A stretch of 64,000 nt of DNA from Lacinutrix algicola (GCF_001418085.1 NZ_LIQH01000032.1:62001-126000), one strand, 5' to 3'. Shown: positions 9,148 through 18,818, numbered from the stretch's first letter. Numbers and translations: made by a program. Notes: generated by a model not told the origin, from the sequence alone.

Positions 9148-12100
9148 TTATCTTTTCAGAGTAAAGTGCTTACGTATCGATTTCTTTTCGTCTGTACTTG
9201 GCTCTCTGTATTCTAAAGTAAACCAATAGTCACTTGTTGGCATTGGGTTACCGTTGTAAGTACCATCCCATCCAGCTCCTGTTGGACTTAATTGTTTTAA
9301 CAGTTTACCGTAACGATCGAAGATGTAAATTACTGCGTCTGGCTGTGTTCCAATATTGTAAACATTCCATGTGTCGTGGTAACCATCTCCATTTGGTGTA
9401 AAGTATAATGGGTAGTCCATAATCATTACTGGATGTGTTGTTTCTCCACAACCTACCGTATCTCTTACCGTTACAATATGTTCTCCTGCTTCAATATTTG
9501 TAAAAGTATATGTATACTCTCCTGCTGCATTTAACGTTCCTAGTTCCCAGCTTCCGCCATCAATACTAAACTCGTATACTGCTATTGAAGTAGCTGTTGT
9601 TCCTGTGGCAGTGATTACTACATCATGCTGATCGGCAAAAGCTAATGTTGTTATTTCCGATGTTACTACTGGTGGCTCGCTAACTGTTACTAAAGTATTC
9701 ACTTCAATACTTGAGCATCCTGTTGCAATATCTGTTGCTACAACGCCATAAGTACCACCTTCAGCTGGCTCTATAAACTCTGCTGTTTCTCCTGGTAAAA
9801 CGGTTCCGTTTAAGTTCCATTCAAAAGTATATAATGCAGGATCTAATCCTGTGTTTACTACTGGTGAGTTAATAACTTCACTTCCATTAGTGTTGATACA
9901 TAATAAATATTCTGCTTCTAATGTAAATGATGGCATTGGGTTTACTTGTAATGTAAGTGTTGCTGTTTCATAACATGCTGAAGTATCATTATCAACTTCT
10001 CCATCATTGTTTAAATCTACTAAGTCTCCATTTCCATCGCCATCTAAATCGATGTAATCGATAAGACCATCTGTATCGGTATCAAATCCTTCTGCTACAC
10101 CATCGCCATCGATATCGATAATATCAAAGATGCCATCTGCTGGTACTGTTGTGTCGATAGTATCTATTGTACCATCGCCATTAACATCTAATCCGGCAGT
10201 TAATGTAGTAAGATCTAAATTTAATGTTCCTGGAATATCATTATCTACTCTTACTATAATCACTTGTGGGTTTACAGTGTTTGTATAAATAAATGGTAAT
10301 GGGTTTGTAGCGGCATCTGCATCTACTTGATTATCGTAATACGTTACCGTGTAATTTAATGGATCTTGACCATCTAATACTAAAGGATTTTGTGTTGATA
10401 AATCAAACTCAACCATATCGTTTGTGGTATCATTATCAAATTCCATAGTGTCGTCACATACTTCGTAAACAATTGCTACACCATCTGGATTTGCTTGTGC
10501 TGCTTCGTCTACAACTAAATTGAAGGTTAATGCAGTAGTATCACATCCTGTTATTGTGTTTGTAATGTTTACGTAAATAGTTTGTGGATCACTAGTATTG
10601 GTGTAATCGCCACTTACTGTTAAATCGTTCATTGAAGCATCTGCTTCTGCTTGCGTTTCATGATAAGTTACTGTGAATATTGCTGGATCTTGTCCGTTTA
10701 ATATTCCTGCTGTCATTGTTGTTAAATCGAAGTCTGCAACATTGTCTGTATTCAGTTCGCAAATAACATAATCATTTACCAGTGTAACTACTGGTAATGG
10801 GTTTACAATAACATCGAAGCTAACTAAACTATAACATCCTGTTCCGTTTAATCCTGTTGCATCGTTACCATTGGTAAGACGTACAAAAATAGTTTGTGGT
10901 GTTACTGCTACGCCTGGAGTTGCAGGATCTTCGTTAATATGTATTGTTGGATCTACTATCGCATTGTTACCCATAATTGCATCGTCTTGCGTGATGTAAT
11001 AACTTGCTGTTACGCCAACTTCTCCATTGATAATGAAAGCTTCGTTTTGTGTTAAATCGAAGGTTTCTAATAAATCGTTTGGTCCTACAATAGCGATATC
11101 GTCACACAGTTCTAAATCTACTGGATCTGGACTTGGTGATGGGTTTGGTATCACTCTAATAGTTACTGTTGTAAAACTAAAGCAGCCTGTGTCACTATCG
11201 GTAACTCTTACAAAAAGTGTTTGTGGGCCTGTCATTGTATTTTCATACGCTGTTGGATCTGGTATAGCATTTGTATCGGCTTGTGCATCGGCAAATGTTT
11301 CGTAATAAGTAACAACCCAACTCACATTGGTTACACCTGTGATTTCAATGTCTTCAACCGTTAAATCGAAAAAGGTAAAGCCATCGTTAGCTTCCATATA
11401 ATTGGCATCTAAATCATCACATTGTGTTAAGATGTTATCGTAGTTCGCATCGATTACTGGTGGAAACTCTACACGAATAACAAAGCTTCCTGTTGTTACA
11501 CAACCATTGGCAACGCTTACTAAACGAATGTAAATAGTTTGTGGATTAGAAACATTGGTATAATTACTGGTGTTTACTATTGGATTGTTTCCTGAGTCTG
11601 CTAAGGCTTGTGTAGTGTGGTAGCTTAGTGTGAAATCTGCTGCTGTTTGACCTCCTGTAAAAATTTGAGGTGTAATTACTGCATCAAAATCAAACTGATT
11701 AATACCATCGTTATCATCATCACAAATAATATAATCGGCGATAGCTATTGGTACTACTGGTGATGGTAATACTTCTAAGTCTAAAGTTACTGTTGTACTA
11801 CAACCTGTTAAATCGTTAGTAACTACTGCATAGATCGTTTGTAGGTCTTCTACAATATTTGCATACGGACTTGCTAATGGGTTAGTACCACTCATAGCAT
11901 CGGCTTGTGTTTCGTAATATTGAGTGCTTACATTTGGCTCTCCATTTTCGATAATTGTAGATTGACTCTCTAAATCGAACATGTCGAAGAAACCATCGTT
12001 ATCATCATCACAAGCTATTAATGGCATTGGTGAAGCGATTGGTGATGGTAATGGGTTCACTCTTAAGTCTAAAGTGATTGTGCTTACACAACCTGTAACA

Positions 12101-15100
12101 TTGTTTGTTGCTCTTACGTAAACTGTTTGTGCGTTACTTGTATTTAAGTATGGACTGAAAATTTCTACAGCTCCGTCGTTTGTATCTGCTCCAGCTTGTG
12201 TGCTAAAGTAAGTTAAAGTGATACCTGTTTGTCCGTCTAGTATTTCTGCATTAGCATCTTCTAAGTTGAACGCTTCTATTTCGTCGCCAGGATTATTAAC
12301 ATCACATAAACTTAGTGGTGTTGGTTGTACTAATACTGGTAATGGATTGACAATTAAATCTAAGGCTACTGTTTTGTAACAAGCTGTAGCGTTATCTTCT
12401 ACACGTACCCAAATGGTTTGTGCATCTACAGTTGTATTAACATAAGCATTTGGTGTTGCAATAGCATTGGTTGGTGCTTCTGCATTAGCCTCTGATGTAT
12501 AATATGTAATAGTATATAATGTAGGATCTAAATCGTTAGTGGCATCTGCATCTAATAGGTTTAGAATTTCTGGCTCTTTGGTTGGTAAATCGAACGTTGC
12601 AAAACCATCGGCATTATCATCACAAACTTCTAGCGGTGTTAATACTGCTGCGGTTGTGATTTGTGGTGTTGGGTTTACAATAAGTACCAAGTCTACAAAT
12701 GTGGCACAGTCGGTTGCTATTGTAGAACTTTCTACACGAATATAAATAGTTTGTGTATTGACTACAATATTGTTATACGGACTTGCTAATGCATTGACAT
12801 TGTTATCGGCATCAGATGCTGTTTCATGGTAAGTTACTGTAAGTCCTGGTGCACCTCCTGTGATTTCTGCTTCGGTATCCGATAGCATAAACTCGCCAAA
12901 GCCATCACTGTCTGGATCGCAATATTCTAAATTTGATGGTGTGAAAGCCACTGGTGCTTGTTCTACTACTAAATCTAGCGAAGTGGTATCGTAACAACCT
13001 GTGTCTGTATTTTGCACGCCTACATAAATAGTTTGCATGTTTGGTACAACGTTAGTATATGGATTTACTAATGGGTTTGCTTGTGCATCGGCATCAGCTT
13101 GTGTGAAATAATACGTTACAGCATATGCTGGATTACCACCTGAAATTTCGTTGTTTTTTAGGGTTAAATCTATTTCTGTTATTCCATCTGGTGTACCGTC
13201 GTCACAAACTTCTAGTGGTGTTGGTACAACTATGGTTGGTAGTGGATATGCAGTAACAACTAAAGTACTAGATGCTGGACATATTCCATTTGTAAGGTAA
13301 TCTACTATGTAGTCCGCTCCTGGCGTTCCACCAGAAATAGTACCTGTTGCAGAATCTAAAGTAGCTGCATCTGTTGGTGCCGTATTAAAACTATAAGTCC
13401 CACCTGATGTTTCAACTGTATTTATAATTGCTCCGTCACAAGTTGGTGTATAAGTGAATAGAGGATCATCTGTTGTGTCTACTGTTAAAGCAACTATTGT
13501 TGATGAAGGACAGTCTCCTCCAAAGGAATATTCTACATTGTATATTGTTGCAGAAGCTCCACCAGTTACAGTTCCCGATACTGGATCTATACTTGTTCCA
13601 TCTGTTGGTATTGGATTAAAAGCATAAGTTCCTCCTGGAGTTGTTTCTGTTACAACAGTTCCACCATCACAAGTTGATGCCATAGTAAAAGTCGCATCAA
13701 GTGTTTCATTAACCGTTACTGTAAACGAGCTCGTTGATGGACAAGTACCATTTGTTGTATAATCGACGGTATAACTTGCCAATGAAGTTCCTCCAGTAAT
13801 TGTTCCTGTTGCAGCATCTATTGTTGCTCCATCTGTTGGCATTGGATTTAATACATAGCTACCTCCTGGAAGAACTACTGTATCTACTATTGCACCATCA
13901 CAGGTTGGCTGCATAGTGAAAGTAGAGTCGTCGAAAGCATTAACGGTAATAGTAAAACTAGTTTCTCCAAAACAAGTTGGATTTAAGTTATCATCTACTC
14001 TAACGTAAATAGTTTGCGTAGGAGTATCTGTATTAGAATAAGTTGCTGGATTAGTTATAGGATTTGTAGATGTAGCTACATCTGTTTGTACTTCATAGAA
14101 ACTAACTGTATAATTAGTTGGGTCTTGACCATCAAGAATCTCTGCTTCTAAGGCTGTTAAATCAAAAACCTCAACACCATCGTTTGTAGGATCATCACAA
14201 AGTTCAATATTTATAGGTTGAGTAGCAATTGCTAATGGATTAACAACTAAATTAAACACTGCTGTTGCAGAAGCTATATAACATGCCGGATCTTCTATAC
14301 TTTCAATTCTTACAAAAATAGGTTCTGGACTTCCAGTATTTAAATATGAACTTGTTAAAGCATTTGTTCCAGCATCTGCATTAGCAAAATCTGTATAATA
14401 AGTTACATTAAAATCTGCTGCTGCTTGAGTTCCAAGTATTGCTGCATCTTGACTTGTTAAGTCAAAAGGTTCTGATCCATCGTTAGTAACATCATCACAA
14501 ACCTCCATGTCCGATGCAGTATTTAAAACTATATTTAGGTATAATAATTGAAACTCTTCAGTTGCATAACATGCACCTGACTGCACATCATCTATTCTTA
14601 TATAAATAGTTTCTCCATCTGTTCCTGTGTATGTAGATGGGTTAGTAATTGGGTTTACATCTGCATCTGCATCTGCCTGAGAATTATGAAAAGTAACAAC
14701 AATAGTTGTAGGATCTTGTGCACCAATTGCAGTAGTTTCATTTTCGGTTAAATCAAAAATAACAGGTCCTCCACTATCACATTCAGTAATATCATTAACT
14801 GCATCAATAGTAGGTCCAGGAATAAATTCTATAAAAATAGAATCTGAAGTTTGACAAGTTGCAGAAAAAACAATATCTACAGAATAAGTTCCATCTACTA
14901 CTGCATCTATAGTAGAACCTGTTTCTCCAGAAATTTCGGTACCATCTAAATACCAAGTATGAGTTGCCGTTGGCAACCCTGTATCTAATGTAACTGATGT
15001 TCCTTGACACTCTGCAGTACCTGCAGTAATAGTTAAATCATCTCCTAAATCTCCACCTAAATTAAAAGAACCTGCTCCTAAAAATACAGCAGCATCATAT

Positions 15101-16536
15101 GCTGTATCTCCAGCATCTGCAACAACTAATTTTATAGTATAAGGATTGTTTGGTATTACTGAAGAAACCGCAGTCATTGGTACTGTATAACCAAGAAAAT
15201 TTGTTGGATTATTAGCTGGCGGTTCTCCTCCAGCTCCATAATAGGAATCAAAAAATTGAGGGTTTGCCGATGCACAACCAGTATTCCAAGTATTATCTCT
15301 AACTGTAAAAACTGTTACCACATCTGTTGTACCTGGTACTAAAGCTAAATTTGTAGTAATTCCTGTTGTTTGATCCGTTAATAAAAATGCAAAGGCGTCT
15401 GTATAACTACACTGAAAACCACCATACTCTTCAGAAGCAAAAATAAAATCAAAACTAATTTCATTTACCGTAGGCACAAAATCGAACTGAAGGTAAGATG
15501 CGTTATTAGTGTTTACACCGACAAGCTGAGCTTCTAAATCTGCATCTCCAGGCCATGATCCACCACCTGCACTTTGATTACCATCTTCTGGGCCTTCAGC
15601 ATCAATTGCACTTCCTGACGATAATATTAATCCTCCTTCGAAACTAAAAGCACCTGGTATTGCCGTAAAAGAACCAATACCGTTTACACTACCAAAATTA
15701 TTCCCAGAACTAGAAACTACATTTGATACTGCCGCACATGGACTATCTATTAAAACATCTTCGACTAATTCTTGAGCTGTATAAGTTGTTATATCTACAT
15801 CTATATAAGGTGATAAAACTTCAACCGTAATTGTTACAGATTCTGAACATCCAGTAGGATTTGCATCAGTAACTGTAAATGTTGTTGTAAACGTTCCTAT
15901 ATTATTAAATTGATGACTAACCGACTCTCCATTAACAGCAGCAGATCCATCTCCATAATTCCATGTATAAACTGCACCTATTCCATCGTCTGAGAATGTT
16001 GCACTACCATTAAAATCTACAGAACCTCCTACAGGTATTTGAATTATTCCTCCTCCATTTGCAACTGGATTTGTAGTATCTATTGTTGGTATTATTGTTT
16101 GGCAAGATTGTAAACAAGTTATGTCTGCTGCCCACCCAATAGTATTAGCAGAATCATTACTAGTAAACTCTAGTGTTAAGCAACCAGTAGCACTTGTTGT
16201 AGCTGCAGCTATTATTCCTGGATTATTTGCTGCTCCAGCTCCAGAATATGTTCCTATAATCGCAGCAGTGGTATCATCTCCATCATAAATTGTAAGAATA
16301 TCTAAGCCTGCTTGAGTTCCAAAAAAAGTAAATGCCAATTGTATAAATTGATCTGTTCCATCTGGACAAATTGTTAGTACAAGATTCTCATCATCTCCAT
16401 AATTAGAAGAGTCACCTCCAGAATCATACAATGTTCCAGAACATTGATTAATAGTTCCGTTTTGCATTAACACATCTTGTGCGAATAGTACAGAGGAAGA
16501 AAAGAGCAAAACTAAAATTAACGTAAAATACTTCAT
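9148..16536 (-). CDS. Giant modular T9SS type B cargo protein (CUB, PKD, choice-of-anchor L, repeats)
   Basis: Protein of 2462 residues and the largest in the window. In order: signal peptide (1-19, ending SVLFAQ); CUB-like domain (about 25-145, with LDILTIYDGDD and CLTLEFTSND); PKD domain (about 155-243, with YTWNYGDGS); choice-of-anchor L domain (about 245-492, with FIFASEEYGGFQC); an Ig-like domain; three cysteine-bounded CDD-FDLT modules; three modules of another type (TCDG ... GGTY ... TGTITGG, about 865-1095); ten more CDD-FDLT modules, the last carrying a DxNxDG-rich insert (about 2115-2182); an Ig-like domain; and the T9SS type B sorting domain (about 2375-2462, YFTPNGDGYHDTW, IFDRYGKLLK). 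CUB and PKD domains are typical of extracellular carbohydrate- or protein-contacting proteins. A role in adhesion or matrix is inference. Confidence 0.92.
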   Translation of the reverse strand: MKYFTLILVLLFSSSVLFAQDVLMQNGTINQCSGTLYDSGGDSSNYGDDENLVLTICPDGTDQFIQLAFTFFGTQAGLDILTIYDGDDTTAAIIGTYSGAGAANNPGIIAAATTSATGCLTLEFTSNDSANTIGWAADITCLQSCQTIIPTIDTTNPVANGGGIIQIPVGGSVDFNGSATFSDDGIGAVYTWNYGDGSAAVNGESVSHQFNNIGTFTTTFTVTDANPTGCSESVTITVEVLSPYIDVDITTYTAQELVEDVLIDSPCAAVSNVVSSSGNNFGSVNGIGSFTAIPGAFSFEGGLILSSGSAIDAEGPEDGNQSAGGGSWPGDADLEAQLVGVNTNNASYLQFDFVPTVNEISFDFIFASEEYGGFQCSYTDAFAFLLTDQTTGITTNLALVPGTTDVVTVFTVRDNTWNTGCASANPQFFDSYYGAGGEPPANNPTNFLGYTVPMTAVSSVIPNNPYTIKLVVADAGDTAYDAAVFLGAGSFNLGGDLGDDLTITAGTAECQGTSVTLDTGLPTATHTWYLDGTEISGETGSTIDAVVDGTYSVDIVFSATCQTSDSIFIEFIPGPTIDAVNDITECDSGGPVIFDLTENETTAIGAQDPTTIVVTFHNSQADADADVNPITNPSTYTGTDGETIYIRIDDVQSGACYATEEFQLLYLNIVLNTASDMEVCDDVTNDGSEPFDLTSQDAAILGTQAAADFNVTYYTDFANADAGTNALTSSYLNTGSPEPIFVRIESIEDPACYIASATAVFNLVVNPLAIATQPINIELCDDPTNDGVEVFDLTALEAEILDGQDPTNYTVSFYEVQTDVATSTNPITNPATYSNTDTPTQTIYVRVDDNLNPTCFGETSFTITVNAFDDSTFTMQPTCDGAIVDTVVLPGGSYVLNPMPTDGATIDAATGTITGGTSLASYTVDYTTNGTCPSTSSFTVTVNETLDATFTMASTCDGGTVVTETTPGGTYAFNPIPTDGTSIDPVSGTVTGGASATIYNVEYSFGGDCPSSTIVALTVDTTDDPLFTYTPTCDGAIINTVETSGGTYSFNTAPTDAATLDSATGTISGGTPGADYIVDYLTNGICPASSTLVVTAYPLPTIVVPTPLEVCDDGTPDGITEIDLTLKNNEISGGNPAYAVTYYFTQADADAQANPLVNPYTNVVPNMQTIYVGVQNTDTGCYDTTSLDLVVEQAPVAFTPSNLEYCDPDSDGFGEFMLSDTEAEITGGAPGLTVTYHETASDADNNVNALASPYNNIVVNTQTIYIRVESSTIATDCATFVDLVLIVNPTPQITTAAVLTPLEVCDDNADGFATFDLPTKEPEILNLLDADATNDLDPTLYTITYYTSEANAEAPTNAIATPNAYVNTTVDAQTIWVRVEDNATACYKTVALDLIVNPLPVLVQPTPLSLCDVNNPGDEIEAFNLEDANAEILDGQTGITLTYFSTQAGADTNDGAVEIFSPYLNTSNAQTVYVRATNNVTGCVSTITLDLRVNPLPSPIASPMPLIACDDDNDGFFDMFDLESQSTIIENGEPNVSTQYYETQADAMSGTNPLASPYANIVEDLQTIYAVVTNDLTGCSTTVTLDLEVLPSPVVPIAIADYIICDDDNDGINQFDFDAVITPQIFTGGQTAADFTLSYHTTQALADSGNNPIVNTSNYTNVSNPQTIYIRLVSVANGCVTTGSFVIRVEFPPVIDANYDNILTQCDDLDANYMEANDGFTFFDLTVEDIEITGVTNVSWVVTYYETFADAQADTNAIPDPTAYENTMTGPQTLFVRVTDSDTGCFSFTTVTIRVIPNPSPSPDPVDLELCDDIAIVGPNDLLETFDLTQNEAFIINGEVGVTASYYITQDDAIMGNNAIVDPTIHINEDPATPGVAVTPQTIFVRLTNGNDATGLNGTGCYSLVSFDVIVNPLPVVTLVNDYVICELNTDNVADFDLTTMTAGILNGQDPAIFTVTYHETQAEADASMNDLTVSGDYTNTSDPQTIYVNITNTITGCDTTALTFNLVVDEAAQANPDGVAIVYEVCDDTMEFDNDTTNDMVEFDLSTQNPLVLDGQDPLNYTVTYYDNQVDADAATNPLPFIYTNTVNPQVIIVRVDNDIPGTLNLDLTTLTAGLDVNGDGTIDTIDTTVPADGIFDIIDIDGDGVAEGFDTDTDGLIDYIDLDGDGNGDLVDLNNDGEVDNDTSACYETATLTLQVNPMPSFTLEAEYLLCINTNGSEVINSPVVNTGLDPALYTFEWNLNGTVLPGETAEFIEPAEGGTYGVVATDIATGCSSIEVNTLVTVSEPPVVTSEITTLAFADQHDVVITATGTTATSIAVYEFSIDGGSWELGTLNAAGEYTYTFTNIEAGEHIVTVRDTVGCGETTHPVMIMDYPLYFTPNGDGYHDTWNVYNIGTQPDAVIYIFDRYGKLLKQLSPTGAGWDGTYNGNPMPTSDYWFTLEYREPSTDEKKSIRKHFTLKR
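9940..14815 (-). repeat. Thirteen CDD-FDLT modules plus three TCDG modules
   Basis: Approximate extent of coding repeats. Thirteen units start with motifs such as EVCDDVTNDGSEPFDLT, ELCDDPTNDGVEVFDLT and IACDDDNDGFFDMFDLE. Three units of about 77 residues (about 13250-13945) have a different plan, TCDG...GGTYxFNPxPTDGxxID...TGTxTGG...CPxSS. Short nearly identical DNA words recur between units, for example atcgttatcatcatcacaa near 11705 and 11995, so recombination between units is conceivable. Confidence 0.8.
9985..10195 (-). other. Calcium-loop-like DxNxDG insert inside one repeat module
   Basis: The segment encodes a run of DVNGDGTIDT, DIDGDGVAEG, DTDTDGLIDY, DLDGDGNGDL and DLNNDGEVDN units. 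These spacings of Asp/Asn and Gly match thrombospondin type 3 and dockerin-like calcium-binding loops. It interrupts the strand pair that in other modules reads VRVDN...CYET, so the flanking halves of one module are separated by about 70 residues. Calcium binding is inferred from the motif alone. Confidence 0.75.
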
Positions 16537-16812
16537 TATGGGTGGTTTTTATTTTATATTAAGGTTATCTACAATATTACTAATAAATACTGAGTTTATA
16601 CAGCATCTAAGTAGTCAAACAACTATGAAATTGCACTTTTCATCTATATAAGGTGCTTAAATACGGTTTGATTGTTATATTCATATAACAATCATTATTA
16701 AATTATTCCTACCTTCCTCCAAAACAAAATAATTATTAATAATAAAAAAGACAGTAATTTAGCATTTTAAAAAGCACATCTAAATCTTTAAAAATCAACA
16801 ACAAAGAAACCA

Positions 16813-17187
16813 ATGATTTCAATAATTATCACCACTTTCACCATTATCGTTATAATACTACACTTTTATTTTTTAATACTAGAAATGTTTTTATGGACAC
16901 GTCCAAGAACAAGAAAAGCCTTTGGCATTAAAGATGAAGCTTTTGCTGAAGAAACAAAAGTCTTGGCCGCTAATCAAGGTTTATATAATGGATTTCTTGC
17001 AGCAGGATTACTATTCTTCTCGTTTATAGAAAAAAACATATTTGTTGCACAGTTTTTCTTGATATGTGTAATAATTGCAGGCATTTATGGCGCTTACTCT
17101 ACAAAAAAGATAAAATTATTTGTAGTACAAGCTGGGCCAGCAATTATATGTTTAATCTTCATTAGAATATTACTTGGCACTATATAA
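16813..17187 (+). CDS. DUF1304 family membrane protein
   Basis: Small integral membrane protein of 124 residues with four predicted hydrophobic segments (about 5-27, 52-70, 76-92, 101-122). The loop WTRPRTRKAFG followed by a conserved LAANQGLYNGFLAAGL stretch is characteristic of the DUF1304 family, which has no firmly established biochemical role. It is divergently oriented from the large cargo gene across a 276-base gap, and about 120 bases upstream of the mechanosensitive channel gene. It may be transcribed alone or with that gene; I see no terminator between them. Confidence 0.82.
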   Translation: MISIIITTFTIIVIILHFYFLILEMFLWTRPRTRKAFGIKDEAFAEETKVLAANQGLYNGFLAAGLLFFSFIEKNIFVAQFFLICVIIAGIYGAYSTKKIKLFVVQAGPAIICLIFIRILLGTI

Positions 17188-17268
17188 TTCGGTTTACCGA
17201 TAAAATTAGACGTTAACAGATTAAGTGAAAAATAACACTGATTTAACGAGATCTCTTTAGAAAGTTTC

Positions 17269-17276
17269 TAATTTTG
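17269..17276 (+). promoter_or_regulatory. -7 box (TAATTTTG) before the MscS-type channel gene
   Basis: TAATTTTG fits the TAnnTTTG consensus and lies 31 bases before the ATG at 17308, giving a plausible leader of roughly 27 bases. No clear TTG occurs at the -33 position. Confidence 0.4.
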
Positions 17277-17307
17277 CATTAATAAACTTTAAAAAATTAA
17301 ATAGAGA

Positions 17308-18120
17308 ATGGAATTACAAAAGTGGATTGACAAAGGTTACGAGCTTACACTAGAATACGCTCCTAAAATAGTACTAGCCATAATAATATGGATAGTTGGT
17401 GCTTTTATTATTAAATATCTAAGAAAAGGAATTAGCAAAACTATGGACAAGGCTAATTATGATGTTAGTCTTAAAAAATTCCTTCTTAATCTAATTGGTT
17501 GGGTTTTAAAAATTGCATTAATTATTATTATTTTGGGTACATTGGGTATTCAAACAGCATCATTTGCAGCAGTAATAGCAGCAGCAGGTTTAGCAGTTGG
17601 CTTAGCATTACAAGGCTCTTTAGGTAATTTCGCTGGTGGTGTTTTACTTATGATTTTTAAACCTATAAAAGTAGGAGATTTAATTGAAGCACAAGGAGAA
17701 GTAGGTGTTGTTAAAGAAATTGAAATCTTTACAACCAAACTTACAGGCTTATCTAACCGTGAAATTATTATACCAAATGGCTCTTTATCTAATGGAAATA
17801 TTATTAATTACACTACTGAAGGTACACGAAGAGTAGATCTTGTTTTTGGTGTGGGTTACGATTCTGACATTAAGCAAGCAAAAGCAGTTTTACTTAGTGT
17901 ATTAACAAATCATCCAAAAGTATTGAAAGATCCAGAGCCTACAGTAAATGTTCTAGAATTAGCAGATAGTTCTATAAACTTTGCTGTGAGACCTTGGTGT
18001 AAAGCTGAAGACTATTGGACAGTTTATTTTGAAGTAACAGAGCAAACTAAAGAAGCTTTAGATACTGCTGGAATAGAAATACCTTATCCACATCAAGTAG
18101 AAATACAAAAGCAAGGATAA
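17308..18120 (+). CDS. mscS: Small-conductance mechanosensitive ion channel, MscS family
   Basis: Protein of 270 residues, the size of minimal MscS (E. coli 286). It opens under membrane tension to release solutes on hypo-osmotic shock. Three membrane segments are visible (about 17-38, 58-80, 86-110). The pore-lining third helix has the usual Gly/Ala packing pattern (AAVIAAAGLAVGLALQGSLG), followed by NFAGGVLLMIFKPIKVGDLI, the GVVKEI beta domain and the IPNGSLSNGNIINYT motif. The C-terminal cytoplasmic domain is complete. The stop codon directly abuts that of tsaB on the other strand with no bases between them. The symbol is given by family; paralogues may exist elsewhere in the genome. Confidence 0.93.
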   Translation: MELQKWIDKGYELTLEYAPKIVLAIIIWIVGAFIIKYLRKGISKTMDKANYDVSLKKFLLNLIGWVLKIALIIIILGTLGIQTASFAAVIAAAGLAVGLALQGSLGNFAGGVLLMIFKPIKVGDLIEAQGEVGVVKEIEIFTTKLTGLSNREIIIPNGSLSNGNIINYTTEGTRRVDLVFGVGYDSDIKQAKAVLLSVLTNHPKVLKDPEPTVNVLELADSSINFAVRPWCKAEDYWTVYFEVTEQTKEALDTAGIEIPYPHQVEIQKQG

Positions 18121-18795
18121 TTACTTTTTAGGTTTAGGCTTTAAAGCCACAAAATCTTTAAGATAATAAGGTTCAAAATAGGCGACATCTTCGGTGTCGC
18201 TTTTTTTATGCTTTAAAAAAGCTAAAGCACTCATTTGGTCTGCAGATGGCAACTTATCTTCTATAAAAATGGCGTTTTCATTATTTAAAAGTGCTTTTGT
18301 TTTTTCTACTCCATTTCCAACAAAATACACTTTGCCTTGAGATAACTCTCCTGCAAAAGAAGTTTCGTCTAAAATTTGGGCTTCAATCTTTCTTATTTCT
18401 TTAAATTCTGAAGAAAAAATAGCTGAATACACTTCCATACGTCTAGCATCTAACATTGGCACAATTACACCGCTTTCTGGTTTAACTTGATGTGCTAAAG
18501 CTTCTAGAGTAGAAATAGAAATTAACGGAATATCTAAAGCATAACACAAGCCTTTTGCTGCCGAAACACCAATGCGTAACCCAGTATAAGACCCAGGTCC
18601 TTTACTAACTGCTATGGCATCTAATTGAGAGCGCTCGATTTTTGCTTCACGAAGCGTTTCATCTATAAAAACATGTAACCTTTCTCCGTGAGAATAGTTA
18701 TTGCTATAATCTTCTTTTAAAAGCAAAGTCTCACCATTCTTAGATAGTGAGACTGAACAATTTGTTGTTGACGTTTCTATACTTAATATGTACAT
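18121..18795 (-). CDS. tsaB: tRNA threonylcarbamoyladenosine biosynthesis protein TsaB
   Basis: Protein of 224 residues. TsaB is the inactive partner that binds and stabilises TsaD in the complex that makes N6-threonylcarbamoyladenosine at position 37 of ANN-decoding tRNAs. The N-terminus MYILSIETSTTNCSV is the ASKHA-fold phosphate-binding strand pair, and KGPGSYTGLRIG (about 65-76) is the family signature. An in-frame TTG lies one codon upstream, but the ATG at 18795 gives the usual N-terminus, so I chose it. It converges on the mscS gene with zero spacing. The gene is essential in many bacteria; here it appears intact. Confidence 0.95.
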   Translation of the reverse strand: MYILSIETSTTNCSVSLSKNGETLLLKEDYSNNYSHGERLHVFIDETLREAKIERSQLDAIAVSKGPGSYTGLRIGVSAAKGLCYALDIPLISISTLEALAHQVKPESGVIVPMLDARRMEVYSAIFSSEFKEIRKIEAQILDETSFAGELSQGKVYFVGNGVEKTKALLNNENAIFIEDKLPSADQMSALAFLKHKKSDTEDVAYFEPYYLKDFVALKPKPKK

Positions 18796-18818
18796 CAATT
18801 TATTTTTTTAGAATTCAT

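Noticed and set aside
9148-16536. CRISPR-like array suspected from recurring short DNA words
   Set aside because: The repeats have no fixed length or spacing, are diverged, and are fully explained as protein-coding modules in one open frame.
16537-16812. Possible small RNA or gene in the 276-base divergent gap
   Set aside because: Only AT-rich sequence with a near-match TAATTTAG promoter box; no hairpin terminator, open frame or conserved motif visible.
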